A DNA stretch of 19,793 bases from Fidelibacterota bacterium (GCA_024277405.1 JAJRVI010000178.1:1-19793), one strand, 5' to 3'; shown: positions 6,947 through 14,816, counted from the stretch's first letter. A program made the numbers and translations. Notes: generated by a model from the letters alone, not told the origin.

Positions 6947-7764
6947 GCTACCCGCGGCTCCTGCGGCGCACGTTGCTCTACATGGGGGTCACCGCCTTCG
7001 CCCTGTGGGTGCTCGTCCCCATCTTCTTCATCGGGATCTCCTCCTTCACCCCGCGGAACGAGATCTACGCGTGGCCCAAGCCCATCATCCCGAGCCACTT
7101 CACCCTGGAGACGATGCGGTTCTTCTTGAACTCCTACGGGGTTCTGAACTCGCTTCTGAACAGCGTCTGGGTGGCCCTGCTCACCCTCTCCTTCACCCTG
7201 GCGGTGGGGGCGCCGGCGGGGTACGCCGTGGCGCGGTTCTTCTTCCGGGGAAGGGAGGCCTTCCGGCTGGGGATCCTGGTCACGCGCATGTTCCCCACCG
7301 CCCTCCTCGCGGTCCCGCTGGCCGTGACCTTCATCAGATGGGGGCTCTACGATACCCTCGTGGGGGTGGCGCTGATCCACACCGCCATGGCCCTCCCGTT
7401 CGCGGTGATCATCACCACGGGGATCTTCATGGGAGTGCCCAAGGACCTGGAGGAGGCGGCGATGACGCTGGGGTGCAGCCGGTTCGGCGCCTTCGCCCGG
7501 GTTGCCCTACCGCTGGCGCTCCCGGGCTTGGCCGCGGCGGCGATGTTCACCTTCGTCATCTCCTGGAACGAGGTGTTCGCCGCCACCATCCTCACGGTGA
7601 ACAACCGGACCTTGCCGGCCCACATCCTCACCACCATCCAGGCCTCGCCGCTCTACTTCCGCTTCGCCGGCGGGTTCTTCATGATCCTCCCCGCCCTTTT
7701 CTTCATGTTCCTGATCCGGAGATACCTCTTCCACATGTGGGGCGGGGCCACGGCAGAGAGGTGA
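6943..7764 (+). CDS. ABC sugar transporter permease 2 (MalG/UgpE-like)
   Basis: The second membrane subunit of the importer, 273 residues with six predicted hydrophobic spans. It has the N-terminal span and the loop FIGISSFTPRNEIYAWP typical of MalG-type permeases. The EAA loop is DLEEAAMTLGCSRFGAFARV followed by ALPLALPGL (about 168-195). Its ATG overlaps the permease 1 stop by ATGA, so translation is coupled and equal amounts of the two subunits are expected. The ATPase begins 3 nt after its stop. Nothing is truncated or unusual. Confidence 0.93.
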   Translation: MSYPRLLRRTLLYMGVTAFALWVLVPIFFIGISSFTPRNEIYAWPKPIIPSHFTLETMRFFLNSYGVLNSLLNSVWVALLTLSFTLAVGAPAGYAVARFFFRGREAFRLGILVTRMFPTALLAVPLAVTFIRWGLYDTLVGVALIHTAMALPFAVIITTGIFMGVPKDLEEAAMTLGCSRFGAFARVALPLALPGLAAAAMFTFVISWNEVFAATILTVNNRTLPAHILTTIQASPLYFRFAGGFFMILPALFFMFLIRRYLFHMWGGATAER

Positions 7765-7767
7765 GCG

Positions 7768-8865
7768 ATGGCGGCTGAAATTCGGTTGGAAAACGTACGG
7801 AAATCGTTCGGAAAGGTCATCGCCGTTAAGGACATGGACCTCGTGGTGGAGCCCGCGGAGTTCCTCGTGTTGTTGGGTCCCTCCGGTTGTGGGAAGACCA
7901 CCACCCTGCGGTGCATCGCGGGGCTGGAGCGCGTGGACCAGGGGAGGGTCTACATCGGGGGCCGGGACGTCACCGAGCTCCCCCCGGCCAAACGGGGGAT
8001 CGCCATGGTGTTCCAATCCTACGCCGTCTTCCCCCACATGACCGTGGCCCAGAACATCGCCTTTGGCCTCCGCATGCGTCACACCCCCAAGGAGGAGATA
8101 AAGAGGGCGGTCAAGGAGGTGGCGGAGCTCCTCCAGATCGACGAGCTCCTGGACCGCTATCCCTCACAGCTCTCCGGGGGGCAGCGCCAGCGGGTGGCGG
8201 TGGCGCGGGCCCTCGTCATGCGCCCGGAGGTCCTCTTGATGGACGAACCCCTCTCAAACCTTGACGCGCTCCTGCGCCTGCAGATGCGTGCCGAGCTCAA
8301 GAAGCTCCACCGGGAGGTCGGTACCACCACCGTCTACGTCACCCACGATCAGATCGAGGCCCTCTCCCTGGGGGACCGCATCGCGGTGATGCGGGAGGGG
8401 GAGATCGTGCAGCTCGACACCCCCCACGAGGTGTACGATCGGCCCGCGACGGTGTTCGTGGGCGGGTTCATCGGCACGCCCCCGATGAACTTCCTCCGCG
8501 CCGAGGTCAAGAGCGCGGACGGGAAGATCTATCTCGCCGTAGGGAACTTCTCCGTGGAGGTACACGAGGAGTGGCAGGGGAAGCTACAGGGGATGGTCGG
8601 GGAGACCCTGATCCTGGGGATCCGCGCGGAGAACATCGAGGTGCGTCCGACCCCCGAGGAAGGGGCCCTGCCGGCCCAGGTGATCGTGGCCGAGCCCCTG
8701 GGCTCGCAACAGCTCCTCACCGTACAGGTGGGAGGTGACGTGCTGAAGGTGGCGACGAGCCCCGAGCTTTCCCTCTCCCCGGGCCAGACGATCGGGCTCG
8801 TCCTCACCAAGGCGAAGATACGGCTCTTCGACGAGAAGACCGGGGAAGCGCTTAAGTTCGATTGA
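7768..8865 (+). CDS. ABC sugar transporter ATPase (MalK/UgpC/MsmK type)
   Basis: The cytoplasmic ATPase that powers import. All motor motifs are intact: Walker A GPSGCGKTT (37-45), Q-loop VFQSYAVFPH (Q83), signature LSGGQRQRV (135-143), Walker B VLLMDEP (155-161), D-loop SNLD and H-loop VTHDQIEA (H193). From about residue 240 the TOBE/OB regulatory domain of MalK-like proteins follows (GIRAENIEVRP, VAEPLGSQQLLTVQVGG). The length of 365 residues is normal. It is joined to the permease gene with 3 nt between and is followed 17 nt later by mgs. In many bacteria one MsmK-type ATPase serves several importers, so this subunit need not be exclusive to this transporter. Confidence 0.95.
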   Translation: MAAEIRLENVRKSFGKVIAVKDMDLVVEPAEFLVLLGPSGCGKTTTLRCIAGLERVDQGRVYIGGRDVTELPPAKRGIAMVFQSYAVFPHMTVAQNIAFGLRMRHTPKEEIKRAVKEVAELLQIDELLDRYPSQLSGGQRQRVAVARALVMRPEVLLMDEPLSNLDALLRLQMRAELKKLHREVGTTTVYVTHDQIEALSLGDRIAVMREGEIVQLDTPHEVYDRPATVFVGGFIGTPPMNFLRAEVKSADGKIYLAVGNFSVEVHEEWQGKLQGMVGETLILGIRAENIEVRPTPEEGALPAQVIVAEPLGSQQLLTVQVGGDVLKVATSPELSLSPGQTIGLVLTKAKIRLFDEKTGEALKFD

Positions 8866-8882
8866 GCTACAGGAGGGCAGCG

Positions 8883-10031
8883 ATGTCGTTGGTGGTGTTC
8901 CCGTTCAAGGAAGAAGACCCTGAGGTCCTGCTGGCAAGCGTGAAGGTAGCCCTCGCTCACCCTCGGGTGAAGGAGGTCCTCTGCGTGGGGGCGAGCGAGG
9001 ACCACTGTTTCCGCGCGGTATCCGCCGCGGCGCCCGAGCTTACACGCACGTACGGGAAACCGGTGGGGATTATCGTCCAGGAGAGGATCGGGGAGATGCG
9101 CCCGGGCAAGGGCGATGGCATGAACACCGGGCTCAAATATTTCCTGGAGGAGACCGATCATCGCAGGCTCCACTTCTACGATGCCGACATAGTCTCCTTC
9201 TCGGAAGAGTGGATCACCAAGGCCGAGGAGGCCGCCGACGAGGGGTACCAGGTGGTGCGCCACTATTTCCCCCGCTCCTCCACCGATGCCATGATCACGT
9301 GGATGATCACCCGCACGGGGTTCGCGTTGCTCTGGCCCCGCTCGGCCCTCCCCTGGATCGAGCAGCCGTTGGGAGGGGAGCTCCTCCTCACCCGGGAGGC
9401 GGCGGAGAAGCTCTTCGCGGACCCCCGCGTGCGCCGGCAGTCCGATTGGGGGATCGACACCCTCTACACCTTCGCCATGGTGGCCCACGGCCTCTCCATC
9501 GCCGAGATCTACATCGACGCGGGCAAGCTCCACAAGCTCTACGGGGCCCTCACCGACCTGAAAACGATGCTCATCGAGTGCTTCTCCGCGGTGCAGGGAT
9601 TGAAGGGCGAAGCTGTTCCCGAGGGGACCATGCATCACATCGAGTACCCCGGTCCCGTGCGCCAGGAGATGAAAGAGCGGATCGGCTACGACTTCGAGCG
9701 CACCCTGTGGCTCCTCAGGGAGAACTGGACCGACCGGCAGGTCGAGCTCCTCGCGCTCTTCCCCAGAGAGGTGCGGGAGGGACTGCTCACCTCCCGGCAA
9801 TACCCGCGCTTCTCCTTCATGGACGAGGACGCTTGGGCCGAGGTTTACCGGGTGCTCCTCGCCCATTTCGACGCCCGGGATGCGGATTGGGCTGAGCTCC
9901 TCTTCAAGCTGTGGATCGCCCGCGTTCTCCAGTACACCACGGCGGTGGCCCTGCGGGGATACGACTACGCCATGTACCACCTCCACCGGATGGTGGCCCG
10001 GTACGTCCACCGCGCGCTGGTGGGGGCCTAA
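8883..10031 (+). CDS. mgs: mannosylglycerate synthase (GT78), single-step pathway
   Basis: The enzyme transfers mannose from GDP-mannose to D-glycerate with retention, giving 2-O-alpha-mannosylglycerate, a compatible solute of thermophiles. The whole 382-residue sequence follows the Rhodothermus marinus enzyme as I recall it: it opens MSLVVFPFK, has RPGKGDGMNT, HFYDADI, WITKAEEAAD, RHYFPR, STDAMITWMITRTGFALLWP, IEQPLGGELL, SDWGIDTLYT and LFKLWIARVL. The metal-binding D100-A101-D102 and H217 fall at the same residue numbers as in that enzyme, as does E11. The start is the ATG at 8883 behind AGGAGGG; an in-frame TTG 21 nt earlier overlaps the ATPase stop and has no SD. It is the last gene of the ABC operon and its stop overlaps that of the convergent regulator. 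The Rhodothermus enzyme is tolerant of donor and acceptor, so other glycosylated acids are possible products. Confidence 0.93.
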   Translation: MSLVVFPFKEEDPEVLLASVKVALAHPRVKEVLCVGASEDHCFRAVSAAAPELTRTYGKPVGIIVQERIGEMRPGKGDGMNTGLKYFLEETDHRRLHFYDADIVSFSEEWITKAEEAADEGYQVVRHYFPRSSTDAMITWMITRTGFALLWPRSALPWIEQPLGGELLLTREAAEKLFADPRVRRQSDWGIDTLYTFAMVAHGLSIAEIYIDAGKLHKLYGALTDLKTMLIECFSAVQGLKGEAVPEGTMHHIEYPGPVRQEMKERIGYDFERTLWLLRENWTDRQVELLALFPREVREGLLTSRQYPRFSFMDEDAWAEVYRVLLAHFDARDADWAELLFKLWIARVLQYTTAVALRGYDYAMYHLHRMVARYVHRALVGA

Positions 10032-11476
10032 CCGCGCAGGATGGCCTCGATCCCGGCCCGTGCCCGGGCGAGGGCTTCCTTCGGCGAGGCCCGATCCGCG
10101 AGCACGTCCTCCACCATGCTGCGGAACTGGTAGGAGATCTTGGCGTAGTGGGGGTCCGTGGGGCGGGGCCTGGCGTAGGTGAGGATGGCGCTCTCCTCGC
10201 GTTGATACCAGCTGCGCTCTTCGAGCACGGCCGCGACGGAGCGACGGCTGGGGAGCCTCCCGGTGCGGGCACAGAAGGCCTCCATGAGGTCGGGGGCCGC
10301 GAGCTCCTTCAGGATCCCCAGAGAGGCCTCGCGGTCCCGGGTCTGACGGGTCACGGCGAAGACCATGCCCCCCGTGGCCGCGGCCGGGGTCCCGTCCCGC
10401 GGGGCGGGGATGGGCACCATGCCGAACCTCTCCCGGAACTCCCGCTCCCCGAGCCGGGCGGCGGCTTGGATCGCCCGCTTCTCGTAGGTCCCCCCGAACG
10501 CGAACGCCGCCTCCCCCCGGGCGAGGGCCTTCCGCGGCCCGTCCCAGGGGAAGGAGACCACCCCGGGCGGGGCCAGTCGATGTTCGCGTACGAGCCCGTG
10601 GAGGAACCGGAGGGGACGTTCCGCTCTCTTCCCGGCTAATCCCGAAGCCCGCCCCTTGACGAGCTCCACCCCCGCGCTCCAGAAGAGGGGCAGGAGCTGG
10701 TAAGTGGTGGTCTCGCCCCCACGCACCCCGCCGCAGAAGACGACGGGGAACGGCCCGAGCCCATAGGCGCTCCGCTTCCCGGCCAGGAGGGCGGCGTGTC
10801 CCACGAGCTCGTCCCAGGTCCGCGGCGGCTCCAGGCCCTCCGCTGCCAGCAGATCCTTGCGGTACCACAGCACGGTGACGCTGAGGTCCGCCTGCACCCC
10901 GAAGATATGCCCGTTTACGAGGAGCCCCTCCTTCACGCCGGGGAGGAGGTCCTCCAGGTACGTCTTGGTCCACGCGGGGTCGAGCTCGTCCAGGGGGAGG
11001 AAGAACTGGAGCGCGGCGAGCTCCGCCATCCACACCAGATCGATGAGCACGATGTCCGGGGCCTCGCCGGCGGCCACCGCCCCGATGATGCGTTCCCGCA
11101 AGCGGGGACGCCCCACCACCTCTATCTCCAGACGCACCGGATGGCGCTCGTTCCGTTCGTTGTAGCGGCTCTCTCCCTGCAGGAGATATCTGATCCATTC
11201 GCGTTCCGGGACCAGGGCGTGGAGGACGGAGGCCTCGGCCTCGGCCACGTAGGTTCCGCTCCCCTGGACCCGGTAGAGGATCCCTTCTTCCACCAACTCG
11301 GCGATGGCCTGGCGTACCGTGAGGCGGCTTACCCCCAGGAGGTGGGAGAGCTCCCGCTCGGTGGGGATCTTGTCCCCTGGTTGCAAACGGTTGCTCTCGA
11401 TCCAGGTGCGGATGTATTCTTTGAGCTGCTTGTAAAGCGGCCTCTTCGGTTGGCGGCTGAATTCCCACGCGTCCAT
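10028..11476 (-). CDS. GntR-type HTH fused to a solute-binding-protein domain (cytosolic regulator)
   Basis: A two-part protein of 482 residues. Residues about 12-78 are a GntR winged helix-turn-helix: RPLYKQLKEYIRTWIESNRL, PTERELSHLLGVSRLTVRQA, and the wing ILYRVQGSGTYVAE. From about residue 85 to the end it reads as a family-1 solute-binding protein: HPVRLEIEVVG, GEAPDIVLIDLVWMAELAA, LPLDELDPAWTKTYLEDLLP, FGVQADLSVTVLWYRKDLL, PPRTWDELVGHAALLA, FAFGGTYEKRAI and FGMVPIPAP all occur in the order usual for such proteins. No signal peptide, lipobox or membrane span is present, so the binding domain must act in the cytosol, presumably as effector sensor. Most GntR regulators carry UTRA, FCD or LacI-like domains instead. 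A TATATT box lies 14 nt upstream of the ATG, with no clear SD. It is convergent with mgs, which it probably controls; the ligand is unknown. Confidence 0.88.
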   Translation of the reverse strand: MDAWEFSRQPKRPLYKQLKEYIRTWIESNRLQPGDKIPTERELSHLLGVSRLTVRQAIAELVEEGILYRVQGSGTYVAEAEASVLHALVPEREWIRYLLQGESRYNERNERHPVRLEIEVVGRPRLRERIIGAVAAGEAPDIVLIDLVWMAELAALQFFLPLDELDPAWTKTYLEDLLPGVKEGLLVNGHIFGVQADLSVTVLWYRKDLLAAEGLEPPRTWDELVGHAALLAGKRSAYGLGPFPVVFCGGVRGGETTTYQLLPLFWSAGVELVKGRASGLAGKRAERPLRFLHGLVREHRLAPPGVVSFPWDGPRKALARGEAAFAFGGTYEKRAIQAAARLGEREFRERFGMVPIPAPRDGTPAAATGGMVFAVTRQTRDREASLGILKELAAPDLMEAFCARTGRLPSRRSVAAVLEERSWYQREESAILTYARPRPTDPHYAKISYQFRSMVEDVLADRASPKEALARARAGIEAILRG

Positions 11477-11546
11477 CTCTGCTCAAAATCAATATACTAC
11501 TGCGTGTGGGATAATTCCAGTCCGAAGAACCGTGTCCGAAGCCCGT

Positions 11547-11574
11547 TTGGCAGGGATCGCGGGGACGCTAAAAT
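11547..11574 (+). promoter_or_regulatory. promoter of the rubredoxin/reductase operon
   Basis: TTGGCA (11547-11552, five of six) and TAAAAT (11569-11574, five of six) are separated by 16 nt. Transcription would start near 11581, leaving a leader of about 24 nt with an SD (GGAGGG) before the rubredoxin ATG at 11605. It lies in the 128-nt divergent region with the fusion regulator. Confidence 0.6.
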
Positions 11575-11604
11575 AGGGGCACCTTTGGCCTCGAGGAGGG
11601 AAGG

Positions 11605-11766
11605 ATGGAGAAGTGGGAGTGCACCGTGTGCGGCTGGATCTACGATCCCGAGAAAGGTGATCCCTCTCAGGGGGTGGAGCCCGGCACCCCGTTCGAGGAC
11701 CTCCCGGAGTCCTGGGTCTGTCCCGAGTGCGGGGCCCCGAAGAGCATGTTCGAGAAGATGGGATGA
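11605..11766 (+). CDS. rubredoxin
   Basis: A 53-residue one-iron electron carrier. The four iron ligands are in the two classic knuckles: CTVCGWIYD (C6, C9) and [14 protein letters not shown] (C39, C42), with the expected [16 protein letters not shown] between them. It is cytosolic and passes single electrons, in anaerobes often to superoxide reductase, rubrerythrin or flavodiiron oxygen reductases. The ATG follows GAGGAGGGAAGG. The stop overlaps the start of the reductase gene (ATGA at 11763-11766), which points to a dedicated redox pair. Confidence 0.97.
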   Translation: MEKWECTVCGWIYDPEKGDPSQGVEPGTPFEDLPESWVCPECGAPKSMFEKMG

Positions 11767-12962
11767 GGTACGTCATCGTCGGCGGGGGGATCGGCGGACT
11801 CACCGCCGCCCGCAGGCTCCGGGACCTCGACCCCTCCGCCGAGATCACCGTCTTACAAGAGGAGCCCTTTTACTATTACCTCCGGCCGGGGCTCATCTCC
11901 GTGCTCGCGGGCGAGAGGGCCATCGCCGAGATCACCCCGTTTCCGCCCGAGTGGTTTGACCGCCACGGGATCTCATACCGTCCGGGAACGAAGGTGACCC
12001 GCATCATCCCCGACCGCCAGGAGGTGGAGTGCGCGGACGGCGCGCGCCTCCCTTATGACAGGCTTCTCCTCGCCACCGGGTCCGAGCCCTTCATCCCCCC
12101 GATCGCCGGCGTCGCGGGGAAGGAGGGCGTCTTCGCCCTGAGGCGGGCGGCCGATGTGGACCGCATCCTCGTGTATCTGGAGCGGGCGAGGAGGGCGATC
12201 GTGGTGGGGGGCGGCCTCCTGGGGTTGGAGGCGGCCAGGGCGCTTGTCCGGCGGGGGCTTCGCGTCACCGTCCTCGAGGCGAACGGCTGGCTCCTTCCCC
12301 GTCAGCTCGACCGGGAGGGGTCCGCGATCCTCGCGCGGATCCTCGGGGAGATGGGCATCGAGGTGCGGACCGGCGTTATGGCCCGGGAGATCGTGGGGGA
12401 TCGCGTGGTAACGGGCGTTGGGCTCGAGGGGGGCGAGGCGATCGCGGGGGAGATGGTCCTCTTCTCAGCCGGGATCCGCCCCCGGGTCGAGCTCGCCGCG
12501 GACCTCGGGCTCCCCGTCTCCCGGGGGGTCGTGGTGGACGACCTCATGGGGACGGGCTCTCCCGGGCTCTTCGCGTGCGGCGACGTGGCGGAGTGGCGGG
12601 GGAGGATCTACGGGGTGGTGCCCGCGGCCCGGGAGCAGGCGGAGGTCGCGGCGGCGAATATGTACGCGGAGGGGAGCGCCCGGTACGGGGGGACCATCCC
12701 CGCGGTGCGGCTCAAGGTCGCGGGCGTGGAACTCCTCTGTGTCGGGGACACCCAGCCCCGTGGGGGGCCGCACTCCGAGGCCCGCCACGCCGACCCCGAG
12801 CGGGGTATCTATCGCAAGTTCGTGTGGGACGGGAAGGGAAAGCTCGTGGGGGCGATCGTCCTCGGGGAACGGGCCGCCGCGGTGGAGTCGTTGGTCAAGG
12901 AGGGCGTCGCCGCGCTCCCGCTGCTCGAGGACCTCCTCTCCGGCTCCTATCCCGCCGCCTGA
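11763..12962 (+). CDS. FAD-dependent NAD(P)H:rubredoxin oxidoreductase (probable)
   Basis: A 399-residue two-dinucleotide-binding flavoprotein. The FAD site is at the N-terminus ([16 protein letters not shown], 4-20), the NAD(P) site in the middle ([20 protein letters not shown], 145-164), and the second FAD contact near residue 270 ([12 protein letters not shown]). The C-terminal part ([20 protein letters not shown]) is the short interface domain of the NADH:rubredoxin/nitrite-reductase group. No redox-active CxxC is seen, so it is not a disulfide reductase. The start is the ATG at 11763, overlapping the rubredoxin stop by ATGA; earlier in-frame starts lie inside rubredoxin. The coupling supports rubredoxin as partner, by inference. 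Nitrite reductase or ferredoxin reductase relatives have similar sequences. Confidence 0.88.
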   Translation: MRYVIVGGGIGGLTAARRLRDLDPSAEITVLQEEPFYYYLRPGLISVLAGERAIAEITPFPPEWFDRHGISYRPGTKVTRIIPDRQEVECADGARLPYDRLLLATGSEPFIPPIAGVAGKEGVFALRRAADVDRILVYLERARRAIVVGGGLLGLEAARALVRRGLRVTVLEANGWLLPRQLDREGSAILARILGEMGIEVRTGVMAREIVGDRVVTGVGLEGGEAIAGEMVLFSAGIRPRVELAADLGLPVSRGVVVDDLMGTGSPGLFACGDVAEWRGRIYGVVPAAREQAEVAAANMYAEGSARYGGTIPAVRLKVAGVELLCVGDTQPRGGPHSEARHADPERGIYRKFVWDGKGKLVGAIVLGERAAAVESLVKEGVAALPLLEDLLSGSYPAA

Positions 12963-13048
12963 GGCCGGGTCACATCGCCGCGATGAGGATGAAGTAGCCC
13001 CCGGAGGTGGCCCCGGCGGCATCCCCCTCCGCGGTCGTGTGCCCGAGC

Positions 13049-13657
13049 TCAGCGTTTGCGGTGGGCGATGATCTCGTCCACGAGGCCGTATTCCTTCGCC
13101 TCCTCGGCCGACACGAAGAAGTCCCGATCGGTGTCCCGCTCGCTCTTCTCCTTGGGTTGGCCCGCGTGATGGGCGAGGATCTGATTGATGCGGTCGCGGA
13201 TCTTCATGATCTCCTCGGCGTGGATCTTGAGGTCCACCGCCTGACCCCGCACGCCGCCCCAGGGCTGGTGGATCATGATCCGGGAGTTGGGGAGGGCGAA
13301 GCGCTTCCCCTTCTCCCCCCCGGCGAGGATCAGGGCCGCCGCCGAGGCCGCCATCCCCACGCAGATCGTCTGCACGGGGCACTTCACGTACTGCATGGTG
13401 TCGTAGATCGCCAGCGCCGCGTGGACATCCCCCCCGGGGGAATTGATGTAGAGGTAGATGTCGCGCTCGGGGTCCTCCGCCTCGAGGCACAAAAGCTGGG
13501 CGATGATGTTGTCCGCCGCCCCCGAGTACGGTGCCCCGCCGGCGCTCAGGATGATCTCCCCCGAGAGGAAGATGATCCGGTCCTTGAACAGGCGGGCGAA
13601 GGCCCGTTCGTAATAACGCATCATGCGCTCTTCCTCGTAGGGCCACTGCAATTTCAT
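13049..13657 (-). CDS. clpP: ATP-dependent Clp protease proteolytic subunit
   Basis: The serine peptidase core of Clp proteases, a tetradecamer fed by AAA+ unfoldases. The catalytic triad is intact: S105 ([11 protein letters not shown]), H130 ([12 protein letters not shown]) and D179 ([15 protein letters not shown]). The landmark [16 protein letters not shown] is present. The 202-residue product is odd in two places. The axial N-terminus ([19 protein letters not shown]) lacks the usual IPxVxE start. Between IIFLSGEI and [12 protein letters not shown] there are about eight more residues than the common ClpP pattern. The ATG overlaps the trigger factor stop (ATGA) and has AAGGAGGGG upstream. 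The usual downstream clpX is missing: the next gene is the convergent FAD reductase, 86 nt away. Confidence 0.95.
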   Translation of the reverse strand: MKLQWPYEEERMMRYYERAFARLFKDRIIFLSGEIILSAGGAPYSGAADNIIAQLLCLEAEDPERDIYLYINSPGGDVHAALAIYDTMQYVKCPVQTICVGMAASAAALILAGGEKGKRFALPNSRIMIHQPWGGVRGQAVDLKIHAEEIMKIRDRINQILAHHAGQPKEKSERDTDRDFFVSAEEAKEYGLVDEIIAHRKR

Positions 13658-14778
13658 TTCCCCTCCTTTTCCTCCGCCCTCTTGGCGTGCTCGAGGATCC
13701 AGTCCGCCGCCCGCTCCAGGATCAGGCGCGATCGTATGAGGTCCTCCTCGGCCTCCAGGGAGCGCGCGAGCTCCCGCACCTCCTCATCGGACGGGTAGAG
13801 ACCCTTCTGGGAGGCGACGAGGCGGGAGACGATCCAGCGCCGCATCCGGCGCCGCACCATCTCCTCCACCTCCCCGCGGAGCTCCTCCTTTCCCCCGTAA
13901 CGGGCGAGCTCTATTCGGACTTCCTCCTCCAGGAGGCTCGGGGGGACCTCAATCCCGAGTTTTTCGGCGAGGGCGTCCAGGGCGGCGAGGCGCATCCGGC
14001 TCCTCCGTTCCGCTTCCTTCTGGCGCTGGATCTCGGTGCGGGCCCGCTCCTTGAGTCCCTCCCAGCTTTCCTCGCCGTAGTGGGCAGCGACCTCGTCCTC
14101 GGCGGGGATGGTGACCTTGTAGACCTGGGTCACCTCGATGGCGAGCTTCCGTCCCTTTTCGTCCTCGAGGAGGACGGTGTCCCCGGGCCTCTTCCCCAGG
14201 AGGTCGTGGGGAAGGCCCCCCTCTTCCGCGGTGACCTCGACCTCATACAGGTCGTCCCGGTGTCGGAACCGCACGAGGTCCCCGACCTCCGCGGGCCCGT
14301 CCTTGGGCTCGAGGATCGCCGCGCGCCGTTTCAGGTCCTCCAGGGTCTGGGAGAGCTCCTCATCGCTCACCTCGATCGAGGGGGCCTCGGGGATCTCGAG
14401 GTCGAGCTCGTCGGGTATCTCCACCTCCGGCCACACGGCGAAGGTGGCCTTGAAGCGGAACTCCTCGCCGCGCCGGAAGGAGAGGACCTCCACCTTGGGG
14501 GAGGAGAGGGGCTTGAGGCCGTGTTCCTCTATGGCCCGGGAGAGCCACCTCTCCACCAGGATCTCCTTCACCTCGTCGTCGAAAAGGTCCTCCCCGTAGC
14601 GGGAGAGGAGCACCGCCTTGGGGACCTTGCCCGGCCTGAACCCGGGGACGCGGAATTCCCCCGCCATCCTGCGGTAGGCCTCGTCCTCGGCCCGGGCGAG
14701 TTCCTCCCTAGGTATCTCCACCGTTACGGTGACCTCGTCGCGTTCGCGTTTTACATCGACCCTTGCCTTTTCCGCCAT
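13654..14778 (-). CDS. tig: trigger factor, ribosome-associated chaperone
   Basis: The chaperone that meets nascent chains at the ribosome exit. The ribosome-docking signature [20 protein letters not shown] (42-61) is complete. The middle FKBP-like prolyl isomerase domain is reduced: about 165-222 holds [17 protein letters not shown] and [16 protein letters not shown], but the usual flap and most active-site positions are missing. The C-terminal helical arms follow to residue 374, against about 430 in Escherichia coli. The ATG at 14778 lacks an SD; a perfect TATAAT ends 8 nt before it, so a leaderless start is likely. It overlaps clpP by ATGA, the classical tig-clpP pair. Chaperone function is expected, while isomerase activity is doubtful. 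Confidence 0.93.
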   Translation of the reverse strand: MAEKARVDVKRERDEVTVTVEIPREELARAEDEAYRRMAGEFRVPGFRPGKVPKAVLLSRYGEDLFDDEVKEILVERWLSRAIEEHGLKPLSSPKVEVLSFRRGEEFRFKATFAVWPEVEIPDELDLEIPEAPSIEVSDEELSQTLEDLKRRAAILEPKDGPAEVGDLVRFRHRDDLYEVEVTAEEGGLPHDLLGKRPGDTVLLEDEKGRKLAIEVTQVYKVTIPAEDEVAAHYGEESWEGLKERARTEIQRQKEAERRSRMRLAALDALAEKLGIEVPPSLLEEEVRIELARYGGKEELRGEVEEMVRRRMRRWIVSRLVASQKGLYPSDEEVRELARSLEAEEDLIRSRLILERAADWILEHAKRAEEKEGK

Positions 14779-14786
14779 AGCGGGAG

Positions 14787-14792
14787 ATTATA
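14787..14792 (-). promoter_or_regulatory. -10 element (TATAAT) of tig-clpP
   Basis: A perfect consensus TATAAT on the minus strand ends 8 nt before the tig ATG. Transcription would begin at or one base from the start codon. No convincing -35 is seen and no SD is present. Confidence 0.55.
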
Positions 14793-14816
14793 CGCGCTCC
14801 GTTCCGGCTCCCGCGC

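Noticed and set aside
8862..8882. Upstream TTG start for mgs, adding seven residues (MSYRRAA)
   Set aside because: It overlaps the ATPase stop and covers the SD itself. The ATG at 8883 is well spaced from AGGAGGG and gives the N-terminus of the known enzyme.
8529..11492. 987-codon minus-strand open frame over the ATPase, mgs and regulator region
   Set aside because: It is a different frame of recognised genes, rich in Arg, Pro and Gly as expected from GC-rich shadow frames; no domain is visible.
12970..13053. Gene-like codons after clpP on the minus strand ending GGYFILIAAM and TGA
   Set aside because: The 27-codon stretch has G or C at most third positions and looks like a protein tail, but it has no start codon, lies in another frame than clpP and matches nothing I recognise. 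It may be a remnant; support is too thin.
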